This document shows, in pieces, positions 35,324 through 44,254 of a stretch of 64,000 nt of DNA. The position numbers were made by a program, and so were the translations under genes. Under the pieces are notes generated by a model. It worked only from the letters and a program-made list of their open reading frames with translations, was not told the origin of the DNA and ran no database searches. Numbering within the stretch: position 1 is the first letter of the stretch; each line of letters begins with the position of its first letter. This DNA comes from Marinomonas lutimaris (GTDB lineage: Bacteria > Pseudomonadota > Gammaproteobacteria > Pseudomonadales > Marinomonadaceae): contig NZ_JAHLLW010000017.1 of assembly GCF_019426345.1 (NCBI RefSeq), positions 1-64,000 on the forward strand, given 5' to 3'.

Positions 35324-37240
35324 ATGGGTAGAATCATTGGTATTGACTTAGGTACAACGAACTCTTGTGTTGCCGTATTGGATGGCGAAAAAGCTCGCGT
35401 TATTGAAAACGCTGAAGGTGATCGCACCACACCTTCCATTGTCGCATTTGCGGAAGATGGCGAAGTACTGGTTGGTCAATCAGCTAAACGTCAAGCGGTA
35501 ACAAACCCAACAAATACTTTGTTCGCGGTTAAGCGTTTGATCGGTCGTAAATTTAAAGACGACGTGGTTCAAAAAGACATCTCTATGGTGCCTTACAAAA
35601 TTATTGCTGCAGATAATGGCGATGCGTGGGTAGAAGTAAAAGGCGACAAAAAAGCGCCACCACAAATCTCTGCTGAAGTTCTTAAGAAAATGAAGAAAAC
35701 AGCAGAAGACTACCTAGGCGAGAAAGTAACAGAAGCGGTTATTACTGTTCCTGCTTACTTCAACGACTCTCAGCGTCAAGCAACGAAAGATGCGGGTAAA
35801 ATCGCTGGTCTAGAAGTTAAGCGTATTATCAACGAGCCAACAGCGGCTGCCTTGGCTTACGGCCTAGACAAGAGCTCTGGCGACTCTACTATCGCGGTTT
35901 ATGACCTTGGTGGTGGTACATTCGATATTTCTATCATCGAAATCGCTGACGTAGATGGCGAGAAACAATTCGAAGTATTGTCTACAAACGGTGATACTTT
36001 CCTAGGTGGTGAAGATTTCGATATGCGTGTTATCGAATACTTGGCAGCTGAATTCAAAAAACAGTCTGGCATCGATCTACACAATGATCCACTAGCGCTA
36101 CAACGTTTGAAAGAAGCCGGTGAGAAAGCGAAAGTTGAGTTGTCTTCTTCTTCTCAAACAGAAGTTAACTTGCCTTACATCACTGCAGATGCGACTGGGC
36201 CTAAACACTTGAACGTAAAATTGACTCGTTCTAAGTTGGAGTCTTTGGTTGAAGAGCTAGTATTGAAATCTCTTGAGCCTTGCCGTCAAGCATTGAAAGA
36301 TGCTGATTTGACTGCTTCTGATATCGACGAAGTTATCTTGGTCGGCGGTCAGACTCGTATGCCACTAGTTCAAGCGAAAGTAACTGAATTCTTCGGTAAA
36401 GAGCCACGTAAAGACGTGAACCCAGATGAAGCGGTCGCAATCGGTGCGTCTATCCAAGGTGCGGTACTTTCTGGTGATGTGAAAGACGTTCTTCTTCTAG
36501 ACGTTACTCCACTGTCTCTAGGTATCGAGACAATGGGTGGTGTTATGACAGCATTGATCGAGAAAAACACGACGATTCCTACTAAGAAATCTCAGACTTT
36601 CTCTACAGCAGAAGACAATCAAAATGCGGTAACTATCCACGCATTGCAGGGTGAGCGTAAACAAGCGTCTCAGAACAAATCTCTAGGTCGTTTCGACTTG
36701 GCTGACATTCCACCAGCTCCACGTGGTGTGCCACAAATCGAAGTAAGCTTTGACATTGATGCCAACGGTATCTTGAGTGTGTCTGCGAAAGACAAGGCGA
36801 CTGGTAAAGAACAATCTATCGTTATCAAATCTTCTTCTGGTTTGAGCGATGAAGAAGTTGAAAAAATGGTTCAAGACGCTGAAGCGAATGCGGAAGAAGA
36901 CCGTAAGTTCGAAGAGCTTGTACAGGTTCGCAACACTGCTGACGGCATGATCCACGCAACTCGTAAAACCTTGACTGATGCTGGCGATAAAGCAACGGCT
37001 GAAGAGAAAGAAGCGATTGAAACTGCGATCACTGAACTTGAAGAAGCGCTAACGTCTAACGACAAAGAGAAGATTGAAGAGAAAACCAATGCGTTGACTC
37101 AAGCATCTGGTACTTTGGCTCAGAAGATGTATGCAGAAGCTGACGCTGCTGGTGCACAACCAGCTGAAGGTGAGCAAGCTAAATCTCAGGATGATGCGGT
37201 TGACGCAGAATTCGAGGAAGTGAAAGAAGATAAAAAATAA
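35324..37240 (+). CDS. dnaK: Hsp70 chaperone DnaK
   Basis: I start at ATG 35324, where the protein begins '[19 protein letters not shown]'; GGAG is nine bases upstream and the TTG at 35309 overlaps it. The 638-residue chaperone has the actin-like ATPase domain ('[13 protein letters not shown]', '[14 protein letters not shown]'), the conserved linker '[12 protein letters not shown]', the peptide-binding domain and the acidic tail '[10 protein letters not shown]' that contacts co-chaperones. Spacing and promoter suggest both independent and read-through expression with grpE. Confidence 0.99.
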   Translation: MGRIIGIDLGTTNSCVAVLDGEKARVIENAEGDRTTPSIVAFAEDGEVLVGQSAKRQAVTNPTNTLFAVKRLIGRKFKDDVVQKDISMVPYKIIAADNGDAWVEVKGDKKAPPQISAEVLKKMKKTAEDYLGEKVTEAVITVPAYFNDSQRQATKDAGKIAGLEVKRIINEPTAAALAYGLDKSSGDSTIAVYDLGGGTFDISIIEIADVDGEKQFEVLSTNGDTFLGGEDFDMRVIEYLAAEFKKQSGIDLHNDPLALQRLKEAGEKAKVELSSSSQTEVNLPYITADATGPKHLNVKLTRSKLESLVEELVLKSLEPCRQALKDADLTASDIDEVILVGGQTRMPLVQAKVTEFFGKEPRKDVNPDEAVAIGASIQGAVLSGDVKDVLLLDVTPLSLGIETMGGVMTALIEKNTTIPTKKSQTFSTAEDNQNAVTIHALQGERKQASQNKSLGRFDLADIPPAPRGVPQIEVSFDIDANGILSVSAKDKATGKEQSIVIKSSSGLSDEEVEKMVQDAEANAEEDRKFEELVQVRNTADGMIHATRKTLTDAGDKATAEEKEAIETAITELEEALTSNDKEKIEEKTNALTQASGTLAQKMYAEADAAGAQPAEGEQAKSQDDAVDAEFEEVKEDKK

Positions 37241-37282
37241 GCGCTAAGCACTTATTTGCCCATTAATAATGGGGTTGTTTAT

Positions 37283-37313
37283 AGCGAGCACGGTTTTAGA
37301 CCGTGCTTTGCTA
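37283..37313 (+). terminator. Hairpin between dnaK and dnaJ
   Basis: AGCACGG / CCGTGCT with a seven-base loop, extended by a TAGC/GCTA closing segment, lies 43 bp past the dnaK stop. The T-run after it is short and broken, so partial termination or transcript stabilisation is more likely than a full stop. Confidence 0.5.
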
Positions 37314-37366
37314 TTTGCAAAATATAAGATTGACGATTTTTAAAATTTAGTTTTTTTAGATTTAGA

Positions 37367-37394
37367 CTTTTTAATTCAGACTTTTCAATTCAGG
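37367..37394 (+). repeat. Short tandem repeat in the dnaJ leader
   Basis: AGACTTTTTAATTC is followed directly by AGACTTTTCAATTC, two 14-base copies differing at one base, just before the AGGA ribosome site of dnaJ. Confidence 0.6.
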
Positions 37395-37404
37395 AATGCT
37401 TGCG

Positions 37405-38532
37405 ATGAGCAAAAGAGACTATTACGACGTTCTTGGGGTGGCCAAAGACGCGGATAAGAAAGACATTAAAAAAGCTTATCGTTCTTTGGCGAATAAGTAC
37501 CACCCAGATAAGAACCCAGACAATCCAGAAGCACTCGATAAATTCAAAGAGCTGGCTGAAGCCTATGAAATACTGTCTTCTGATGACAAGCGCGCAGCCT
37601 ACGACCGATTCGGTCATGACGGCGTAAATGGTCAAGCAGGTGGCTATGGCGGCGGTGCTGGAGCTGGTGGTTTTAGTGATATTTTTGGTGATGTATTCGG
37701 TGATATTTTTGGCGGTGGTGGTGGCGGTCAAAGCCGAACTCGTCGCGGTTCCGATTTACGTTACACTTTAGAGCTTGACCTTGAGCAAGCCGTTTGGGGA
37801 TGTGAAGAAAAAATCCGCATTCCAACTTTGGTGAACTGTAATACCTGTGATGGCTCTGGTGCTAAGAAAGGTTCAACACCTAAGACATGTGGAACCTGTG
37901 GCGGTGCTGGTCAAGTACGTATGTCACAAGGCTTCTTCTCAGTTCAGCAGGCTTGTCCAGAATGTCACGGTGCTGGTCAAGTGATCAGTGATCCTTGTAG
38001 AGATTGTCATGGCCAAGGTCGTGTTCAAGAATACAAAACGCTTAATGTAAAAATTCCTGCTGGCGTAGATACAGGCGATCGTATTCGTTTGTCTGGTGAG
38101 GGTGAGGCAGGAACTCATGGCGGTCCAGCGGGCGATTTGTTTGTTCAAGTCTCTGTTAAACCGCACAGCATTTTTGAGCGCGATGGCGCTAACCTCTATT
38201 GTGAAGTGCCAATTAGCTTCACAACAGCGGCATTAGGTGGCGAAATTGATGTGCCGACCCTAGATGGTCGTGTGCGTTTGAAAGTGACTGCAGAATGTCA
38301 GTCTGGCAAGTTGTTCCGCCTGCGTAATAAAGGTGTGAAGCCTGTTCGTGGCGGTCCAGTAGGTGATTTGATTTGCAAGGTTGTTGTTGAAACGCCAGTA
38401 AATCTGACTTCTCGCCAAAAAGAATTGTTCACTGAATTGGCTGAAAGTATGGGTGAAGGAACTGATCATTCACCTAAGCAGAAAAGCTGGTTTGATGGTG
38501 TGAAGCGCTTCTTTGACGATATTAAGAAATAA
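37405..38532 (+). CDS. dnaJ: Hsp40 co-chaperone DnaJ
   Basis: I start at ATG 37405, nine bases after AGGA, where the J domain begins '[16 protein letters not shown]'; ATG 37396 is too close to the ribosome site. The 375-residue type I DnaJ has the HPD motif in '[12 protein letters not shown]', a Gly/Phe-rich region (residues about 75-115), four zinc-finger CxxCxGxG repeats ('CNTCDGSG', 'CGTCGGAG', 'CPECHGAG', 'CRDCHGQG') and the C-terminal substrate-binding domains. It stimulates DnaK ATPase and presents substrates. Confidence 0.98.
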   Translation: MSKRDYYDVLGVAKDADKKDIKKAYRSLANKYHPDKNPDNPEALDKFKELAEAYEILSSDDKRAAYDRFGHDGVNGQAGGYGGGAGAGGFSDIFGDVFGDIFGGGGGGQSRTRRGSDLRYTLELDLEQAVWGCEEKIRIPTLVNCNTCDGSGAKKGSTPKTCGTCGGAGQVRMSQGFFSVQQACPECHGAGQVISDPCRDCHGQGRVQEYKTLNVKIPAGVDTGDRIRLSGEGEAGTHGGPAGDLFVQVSVKPHSIFERDGANLYCEVPISFTTAALGGEIDVPTLDGRVRLKVTAECQSGKLFRLRNKGVKPVRGGPVGDLICKVVVETPVNLTSRQKELFTELAESMGEGTDHSPKQKSWFDGVKRFFDDIKK

Positions 38533-38555
38533 AACCTTGTTGTTTCGGCAATATA

Positions 38556-38590
38556 AAAGAAAAAGGCGCCTATTTGGCGCCTTTTTCTTT
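38556..38590. terminator. Bidirectional terminator between dnaJ and udk
   Basis: A 15-bp perfect stem AAAGAAAAAGGCGCC (38556-38570) / GGCGCCTTTTTCTTT (38576-38590) with the loop TATTT serves two convergent genes. Its right arm contains the last codons of udk. Confidence 0.9.
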
Positions 38591-39181
38591 TAGTAAGTAA
38601 TCAATGTGGTTGCGTAATAAACCCGCGGCATTGGTGAAGCTTTTATTGTTCGGAATAATGAAATCTGCTTTGTTACGAATATCGATGGTTTTGAGTGATG
38701 CTTGACGTACATGACGCATGTAGCGGCTGGTGACTTCATTGACGTCACGTCCGCGTTCTGCAATGTCGCGTTTCAAGCGTCGCACAATGGCAATGTCCAT
38801 ATCGGTATCGACATATAGAAGGTAATCAACCGCATCGCGAATACCTGGATCCTGGAACATCATGTGACCTTCCACGAGAACGACATGTGTTGGATCTAGA
38901 TTGCGGTAGCCAATGCGTCTGTGTTGCGAATGATCGTAAACTGGAATTTCATTAGGCTGCTGGCGGTTTTTGCAGTTATGAATCGCTAGAGTGAGGCTTT
39001 CAATATCTAGTGAGCTTAGATCGTCAAAGTTATAAACGTCTGGATCAATACTGCCGCATCCATTGTAGAAACTGTCTTGGCATAGGACGGTGATTTTGTC
39101 ACCTTGACCTTCCGCTAATAAAGAACAAAGTCGGCTTTTTCCGCTGCCGGAAACGCCTGTGATGCCAATAACAAGAGCCAT
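38570..39181 (-). CDS. udk: Uridine kinase
   Basis: This 203-residue P-loop kinase phosphorylates uridine and cytidine in pyrimidine salvage. It shows Walker A 'GVSGSGKS', the substrate segment 'QDSFYNGCGSIDP', 'PVYDHSQHRRI', 'VVLVEGHMMF' and the lid 'RRLKRDIAERGRDVNEV', all close to E. coli Udk. It is slightly shorter than the 213-residue E. coli enzyme. GAGG precedes the ATG. Monocistronic and convergent with dnaJ. Confidence 0.92.
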   Translation of the reverse strand: MALVIGITGVSGSGKSRLCSLLAEGQGDKITVLCQDSFYNGCGSIDPDVYNFDDLSSLDIESLTLAIHNCKNRQQPNEIPVYDHSQHRRIGYRNLDPTHVVLVEGHMMFQDPGIRDAVDYLLYVDTDMDIAIVRRLKRDIAERGRDVNEVTSRYMRHVRQASLKTIDIRNKADFIIPNNKSFTNAAGLLRNHIDYLLKEKGAK

Positions 39182-39307
39182 GTATTACCTCAGAAAATAA
39201 AGTTTTGATGCTCCTTGAGTTTAAGGAGTTTATAATGTTGTATTATATATCAGGTTTGATCATTTTTGCCCGTCAAACTAGTGCATGACATCTCAAAGGA
39301 AGGATTA

Positions 39308-39868
39308 ATGCCTACTAAAGTTGCCTCAGCGTTGATTATATTTATTTTTGGTCTTTCCATGGGGGCTGCGACGTTAGCTAAGGCTGAAGAGAGTAGCGCT
39401 CCTGCGCGCTCTAATATAGCGGAATTGTTTGGTTTGCCATTGAATGATTTAAGCGTATCTCGGCTAGAGATGCAGCTTAATAGTATGGGGATGCATAGCT
39501 ATCCATCTTATAAAGATGGTGTAGTAAGTTATAGTTTAGGGCCTGAAGGTATTTTGGGTGTAACCAGTGCGACAATTTATTCAAACGGGTCGGGCTATGT
39601 TCGTCAGGCGCTGTTATCTGGGGTTGTGGAGAGCAGTGAAAAGCGTAAGGCGCTAGGGGAGTTGCTTGCGCGAAAATACGGTAAGCCTAGTGAAGGTTTT
39701 CTTAATAATGGTATTGGACGTTCAAAATGGTTGTTTCAAGATGGCACCATGATTGAGCTTCATAATACGACTTATGACGTATCTCTTATGTACGTTGATG
39801 AAAATCCAAAATTGGCGACTCGTTCTGGCCAAATTGATGTTGAGGCCTTGTCTCGTAAAAATCAATAA
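39308..39868 (+). CDS. Secreted protein of unknown function
   Basis: I start at ATG 39308 with AAGGAAGGA three bases upstream; the ATG-like start at 39266 lacks a ribosome site. The 186-residue protein has a clear signal peptide ('MPTKVASALIIFIFGLSMG', cleavage near AKA-E), then a small alpha/beta domain 'IAELFGLPLNDLSVSRLEMQLNSMG', 'KRKALGELLARKYGKPSEGF' and 'WLFQDGTMIELHN'. The pattern of a short lever followed by a 'KYGKP' motif is like small periplasmic domains of the DUF type, but I recognise no named family. It is followed 34 bp later by a DUF3392 gene. Confidence 0.7.
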   Translation: MPTKVASALIIFIFGLSMGAATLAKAEESSAPARSNIAELFGLPLNDLSVSRLEMQLNSMGMHSYPSYKDGVVSYSLGPEGILGVTSATIYSNGSGYVRQALLSGVVESSEKRKALGELLARKYGKPSEGFLNNGIGRSKWLFQDGTMIELHNTTYDVSLMYVDENPKLATRSGQIDVEALSRKNQ

Positions 39869-39902
39869 TCCTCTAGTTTGTTTATCGTGTAGTTAATTAT
39901 TT

Positions 39903-40232
39903 ATGTTTATTCTTGATCTCAATCTTCGTTTTGCGCACTTTCTCCAGCCTTATCTTCAGGATATCTCTTTAGCTTTGGTAGCGACCTGCTTGGTAGTTTA
40001 TGGGGATAAGGTGAATGGCTTTCTTAAAAACTTGGTATCTTCTTGGGTGTTTCTTGCTCGAGTAATAGCGTTTATTTTGATGTGTACTTTTGGTTATGGG
40101 CTCTTAACCTTATGGGGCCAGCCATTAGTTTATTGGGGGATTACCCGAGTGGATTTGGTTTATCGTCCAGCGCTGATTGTATTTTGCTTCTGTCTTTTGG
40201 GCGTTTTAGCTGAAAGAAAGCGTCATTTATAA
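39903..40232 (+). CDS. DUF3392 membrane protein
   Basis: This 109-residue protein has three or four membrane segments. The sequence 'MFILDLNLRFAHFLQPYLQDISLALVATCLVVYGDKVN' and a C-terminal 'LIVFCFCLLGVLAERKRHL' match my memory of the DUF3392 family found in vibrios and relatives. Function unknown. It may be cotranscribed with the secreted protein upstream (34 bp gap). Confidence 0.7.
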   Translation: MFILDLNLRFAHFLQPYLQDISLALVATCLVVYGDKVNGFLKNLVSSWVFLARVIAFILMCTFGYGLLTLWGQPLVYWGITRVDLVYRPALIVFCFCLLGVLAERKRHL

Positions 40233-40494
40233 AATAATTCATGAAATTTCCTGTCAGGTTTCGTTGCCAAATTACAACATAATCATGCTATTTACGTAGA
40301 TCCTTCGAGTATTTGTGTGATTATGTAGTAAAGTTTCTAGACCTTCTTTTTTATTTCGTTATTTCTATAAAAAAATACTCTAAATGCCCGATTTTAAAGG
40401 TTTTTTGTAGTCTTCTTACAATTTGTTTTTGTCCTGATCTGCCGTTAGACTGCGCTCATATTGATACAACAGAGTCTTTTTTCGGGGGCAGAAA

Positions 40495-41874
40495 ATGACA
40501 AGCACTTGGTTACAAGCACTTTCACAAGCAGAATCTATGATTCCTCTTTTAGGTAAACTTGGTCGTGAAAAAGCGGTAAAAGTTCAGTTGGCAGGAAACA
40601 CCTTGATGGCGGATTCTGTAACTGGGTTAATGGCTGCGTTTGATCAGCATCCTGAATTAGACCTTGTCCAAGTTTATCAAGTGTTAGAGCAAGTGTTGGC
40701 AAGTGATACCGCTCATACCGTTGTAGAACTAGAGTCTTTGATTGCTGAAGCGGATGTTGAATCTGTATTGGCTGCTCAGCCAAATGATGGTACTGAAACG
40801 CCGGTTGTCTTATACGGATTTGGTCGTATTGGTCGTTTGCTCGCACGTCGTATGTGTACACTTGGTCATACCACTCCAGGCATGGCATTGGCAGCGATTG
40901 TGGTACGTAAAGCGTGCGACAACGACCTTTCTAAACGTGCTAGCTTGCTGAAGTACGATTCTGTTCATGGTGTATATGACGGTTTAGTAAAAGTGGATGA
41001 AGAGAATCAAGCTCTGATCATCAATGGTTCGCCAGTTAAAGTGATTTATGCTTCTGATCCTGCTGAAGTTGATTACCAAGCCCATGGTATTAACAACGCT
41101 TTGCTTGTTGATAACACAGGGCGCTGGCGCGATCATGACGGTTTGAGTGTTCACTTGAATCGTCCAGGCATTGAGCGTGTTGTCCTAACGGCTCCTGGTA
41201 AAGAAATGAAAAACATCGTTTTTGGTGTAAACGATAATGATGTAACAGACGCTGATCGTATTGTTTCTGCTGCCTCTTGTACGACAAACGCGATTACACC
41301 TATTTTGTCAGTACTAGAAAAAACATTCGGCATTGAGTCTGGTCATGTAGAAACTGTTCATGCTTACACGAATGACCAAAACCTAATCGATAATATCCAT
41401 AAAGGTGATCGCCGTGGTCGTGCTGCGGGCATGAACATGGTAATGACTGAAACGGGTGCAGCAAAAGCAGTATCAAAAGCGATTCCTTCTTTAGAAGGTA
41501 AGTTGAGTGGCAGCGCAATCCGAGTTCCTGTTATCAACGTTTCTATCGCTGTTTTGAGTCTGAATTTGAAGTCTGCAGCGTCGGTTGAAGCCATTAACCA
41601 GTTGTTAAAATCTGCATCAAATAGCGCTGAATTAACAGGTCAGATTGGTTACAGTGAAGAATGTGATGCGGTTAGCTCCGACTTTATTGGCTCTCAGCAA
41701 GCAGGCATTCTAGATTCCTTGTCTACGAAAGTTCGTGGTAATCAAGCGACTCTATATGTTTGGTATGATAACGAATACGGCTACAGCTGTCAGGTTGTGC
41801 GTTTGATGGAGAAACTTGCACAGGCAAATTTTACCAAGGTTGAATTGCTTGAGAGTAAAGCAAAAGCAGCTTAA
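40495..41874 (+). CDS. gap: Glyceraldehyde-3-phosphate dehydrogenase, long form
   Basis: This 459-residue NAD-dependent enzyme oxidises glyceraldehyde-3-phosphate to 1,3-bisphosphoglycerate. The Rossmann start is displaced to residue ~100 ('VVLYGFGRIGRLLARRM') by an N-terminal helical extension of about 100 residues absent from the usual 330-residue enzyme. The catalytic cysteine is in 'SAASCTTNAITP', with 'HAYTNDQNLIDN' and 'WYDNEYGYSCQVV' following. The long form is known from vibrios and pseudomonads, where it coexists with a short GapA. A very strong terminator follows. Confidence 0.95.
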   Translation: MTSTWLQALSQAESMIPLLGKLGREKAVKVQLAGNTLMADSVTGLMAAFDQHPELDLVQVYQVLEQVLASDTAHTVVELESLIAEADVESVLAAQPNDGTETPVVLYGFGRIGRLLARRMCTLGHTTPGMALAAIVVRKACDNDLSKRASLLKYDSVHGVYDGLVKVDEENQALIINGSPVKVIYASDPAEVDYQAHGINNALLVDNTGRWRDHDGLSVHLNRPGIERVVLTAPGKEMKNIVFGVNDNDVTDADRIVSAASCTTNAITPILSVLEKTFGIESGHVETVHAYTNDQNLIDNIHKGDRRGRAAGMNMVMTETGAAKAVSKAIPSLEGKLSGSAIRVPVINVSIAVLSLNLKSAASVEAINQLLKSASNSAELTGQIGYSEECDAVSSDFIGSQQAGILDSLSTKVRGNQATLYVWYDNEYGYSCQVVRLMEKLAQANFTKVELLESKAKAA

Positions 41875-41907
41875 GAAATGACCGGACACATTACGTGTTT
41901 GTTATTT

Positions 41908-41939
41908 AACGGCGACCCTTTGGGTCGCCGTTTTTTTTT
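41908..41939 (+). terminator. Rho-independent terminator of gap
   Basis: An 11-bp stem AACGGCGACCC / GGGTCGCCGTT with a TTT loop is followed by nine T. Confidence 0.95.
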
Positions 41940-41970
41940 GCTTTAACTCTGTGTAATTTGAGATTTTAAG

Positions 41971-42145
41971 CAAAAAAAAAGCCGGACAAGGTCCGGCTTC
42001 AACAAAAGTAACTAGCAGTTGCGAATAACATCATCCTGTGGGGAATGGTGATATTCATCTAAAACATGACTGTGGGACAAGTTTTAGAGGCAATACAGTT
42101 AGGGCTGTATCGATAAATATTAGGTCGCTGTTCAACCTAAGAGAT
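41971..42145 (-). ncRNA. Candidate small RNA on the minus strand
   Basis: A perfect minus-strand terminator, AAGCCGGAC (41979-41987) / GTCCGGCTT (41991-41999) with loop AAG and nine T, has no protein gene upstream of it on that strand. A candidate promoter, TTGTAA at 42179-42174 and TAAAAT at 42157-42152 with a 16-bp spacer (minus strand), would give a transcript of about 175 nt ending at this terminator. No RNA family is recognised. Terminator structure is seen directly; the RNA itself is inferred. Confidence 0.4.
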
Positions 42146-42151
42146 GCGAAT

Positions 42152-42179
42152 ATTTTATATTTTTGCTTGTGTGTTACAA
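42152..42179 (-). promoter_or_regulatory. Candidate promoter of the minus-strand small RNA
   Basis: Reading the minus strand, TTGTAA (-35), a 16-bp spacer and TAAAAT (-10) fit a sigma-70 promoter. Such matches arise by chance in AT-rich DNA, so the terminator is the stronger half of the case. Confidence 0.35.
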
Positions 42180-42417
42180 ACGATATAAATTGATTTGTTG
42201 GATTAGACAAATTAATGCAAAATACCCGATCTATTTAATAAATGCAGTCTTTGTTATTAAAAAATGAGAGTCTATTTTTGTTAAATTGTTGTTTTATATG
42301 TATTTATCTATAGTTGGTTATACGCTTTTCGCTGTTTTTGGCTTATTTTCATTCTTTTTTTGATTTTGCGTTTTTTAAATTTTGCAGTAGCTGAGATCGT
42401 CTTATGGTGATTGTTTT

Positions 42418-43359
42418 ATGAAGTCTGTTCCATTAGCAGGGTTAGGTACCTTTGCCATCGCGGCAAGACATTTGAGTTTTACAAAAGCCGCGCAAGAAAT
42501 GCACCTTACACAAGGCGCTGTGAGCCAGCAAATTCGGCAGTTAGAAGAGCGTTTAAAGCTGACTTTGTTTGTCCGTTATCATCGACGTCTTGAGTTGACG
42601 GTGGCGGGTGCGCGTTTGGCCGTGCAGTTGAATCATAGTTTTACTGAAATTAATGACTTGGTTCTAGAATTACAGGAAGAAGAAACGTCTAATATTTTGT
42701 CGGTTTCTGTTATGCCGTCCTTTGCAACCAAGTGGTTGATTCCTCGATTAGGTAGTTTGCAAGAAGCTTACCCTGATTTACAGCTTCGTATTCAGGCTAA
42801 TGATAGAGAGGTGAACTTTCAGCGCGACAGAATTGATGTGGCGATAGTGCATAGTCATGTCCATAGCTCAAAAGGGCATATTGTTCCTTTGATGAAAGAT
42901 AAGGTGTTTCCAGTTTGTAGTCCCGCATTTGCAGAGCTGAGATCGTTAGCTGAACCTAGTCAATTAGCACAAGTGCCTTTATTAAATGATGACTCTGAAT
43001 GGCGTTTTTCTAGCCCTTACGCGGAATGGGAAAAATGGCTGCTACTCGCTAATGCAAAAGGTATTAAACCTTCTCGTGGTATCAGTTTTAACCGAGGCGA
43101 TCTTGCCGTGCAGGCCGCTATTGCTGGGCAAGGTGTTGCTTTAGGTAGAACGCCTTTAGTCATGGATGATATTCAGCATGGGCGATTGATAATGCCGTTT
43201 GCGGAAATATTGGATGAAGGGCATGCGTATTTGTTTGTGTGTCCTGAAATGCAGCGTCAACGAGAGCCAGTTCAGCAGTTGCTTAGTTGGTTAGTAGCGC
43301 AGTGCTACGAATACTCACAAGAGGATGCTTTGACGACGCCCGATGATCTGATTTCATGA
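42418..43359 (+). CDS. LysR-type transcriptional regulator, GcvA-like
   Basis: This 313-residue protein has an N-terminal winged helix 'LGTFAIAARHLSFTKAAQEMHLTQGAVSQQIRQLEERL' and a periplasmic-binding-like effector domain starting near residue 92 ('LSVSVMPSFATKWLIPRL'). The wording resembles GcvA-subfamily regulators. A weak ribosome site (TGGTGA) precedes the ATG. Its target is unknown: gap upstream has its own terminator, and the downstream TSUP permease gene is convergent with only 3 bp between stop codons. Confidence 0.9.
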   Translation: MKSVPLAGLGTFAIAARHLSFTKAAQEMHLTQGAVSQQIRQLEERLKLTLFVRYHRRLELTVAGARLAVQLNHSFTEINDLVLELQEEETSNILSVSVMPSFATKWLIPRLGSLQEAYPDLQLRIQANDREVNFQRDRIDVAIVHSHVHSSKGHIVPLMKDKVFPVCSPAFAELRSLAEPSQLAQVPLLNDDSEWRFSSPYAEWEKWLLLANAKGIKPSRGISFNRGDLAVQAAIAGQGVALGRTPLVMDDIQHGRLIMPFAEILDEGHAYLFVCPEMQRQREPVQQLLSWLVAQCYEYSQEDALTTPDDLIS

Positions 43360-43362
43360 AAA

Positions 43363-44133
43363 TTAGTTATCTAATAGTAATTTAATCGAAATTGCCAAGC
43401 ACATAATAATCACCATTGGGCGAATAAGTTTCGCACCTTTGGTGATGACGAGGCGTGAGCCAATTTGCGCGCCAAACCATTGTCCAATTCCCATCACAAT
43501 ACCTAATGCCCAAATAAGGTGACCGCTAAAGGCAAACATGGCCAAAGAGGCTAGGTTACTGGTCGCGTTGAGTACTTTTGTATGAGCCGTTGCTGAAACA
43601 ACCGTGAGCCCCATCAAACACAAATAAGCAGTAGAAAAGAAAGCGCCTGTTCCTGGTCCAATCAAGCCATCATAAAAACCAATACTAGTGCCGATAATCA
43701 CTGCAAACTGTATATGAGTAAGTGAAAATTTACTGGCAATGTAAGGCTGAACCTTGGGTAAGAAGAAAAAGAAAATGGCTACCGCGATTAAGATAATTGG
43801 AACGGCTTTTAGCAGTAGGCTACTGTCTAAATAAGAGACTAATAGTGTGCCGCAGATAGCGCCGATGGCTGTCATCAAAATGGGGAGCCACATATCAGAC
43901 AGCTTCACTTGGCCTTTTTTTATGAAGTGGTAAGACGCTGAGACTGTCCCTGCGCAACCTTGTAATTTATTGGTAGCAAGTGCTTCGGCTGGTGACAGCC
44001 CTGCCGCTAATAAAACCGGCACAGTAATTAAACCACCACCGCCTGCAATAGCATCAATGACACCTGCAAAAAAAGCGGCAGCAAAGAGAGCAAGGTAGAT
44101 CCAAATAGAGATATCGAAAAAAACAAAGTCCAT
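43363..44133 (-). CDS. TSUP family permease (TauE/SafE, YfcA-like)
   Basis: I start at ATG 44133 (AGGA upstream); an ATG at 44202 would lie inside the glpD terminator. The 256-residue protein has about eight membrane helices and two related halves: 'FFAGVIDAIAGGGGLITVPVLLAAGLSP' and 'GFYDGLIGPGTGAFFSTAYLCLMG'. This is the sulfite/organosulfonate exporter-like family; the YfcA branch is of unknown substrate. Although on the same strand as glpD, it is separated from it by a strong terminator. Confidence 0.88.
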   Translation of the reverse strand: MDFVFFDISIWIYLALFAAAFFAGVIDAIAGGGGLITVPVLLAAGLSPAEALATNKLQGCAGTVSASYHFIKKGQVKLSDMWLPILMTAIGAICGTLLVSYLDSSLLLKAVPIILIAVAIFFFFLPKVQPYIASKFSLTHIQFAVIIGTSIGFYDGLIGPGTGAFFSTAYLCLMGLTVVSATAHTKVLNATSNLASLAMFAFSGHLIWALGIVMGIGQWFGAQIGSRLVITKGAKLIRPMVIIMCLAISIKLLLDN

Positions 44134-44180
44134 TGAGTTTAGGTTCCTGTTAGGTGCGGGCTTGATGCTTTTTAGTAGAT

Positions 44181-44217
44181 CAAAAAAAGCCTGTCCAAAC
44201 AATCGTTTGGACAGGCT
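44181..44217 (-). terminator. Rho-independent terminator of glpD
   Basis: A 13-bp perfect stem AGCCTGTCCAAAC (44188-44200) / GTTTGGACAGGCT (44205-44217) with loop AATC is followed on the minus strand by seven T. It lies 38 bp past the glpD stop. Confidence 0.94.
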
Positions 44218-44254
44218 AAAGAGTAGTAATTATCGAGTTTTCTATTGGGCTAGA

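Larger units (their letters stand above)
41875..42417. other. Long gene-free region between gap and the LysR gene
   Basis: These 543 bp hold the gap terminator, a second terminator on the opposite strand with a candidate small RNA (annotated separately) and an extremely AT-rich segment (42201-42410) before the LysR gene. No coding ORF of note lies on either strand. Confidence 0.6.

Noticed and set aside
42418..43359. LysR gene as regulator of gap
   Set aside because: gap has its own strong terminator and the genes are parallel, not divergent; no operator is visible before gap.
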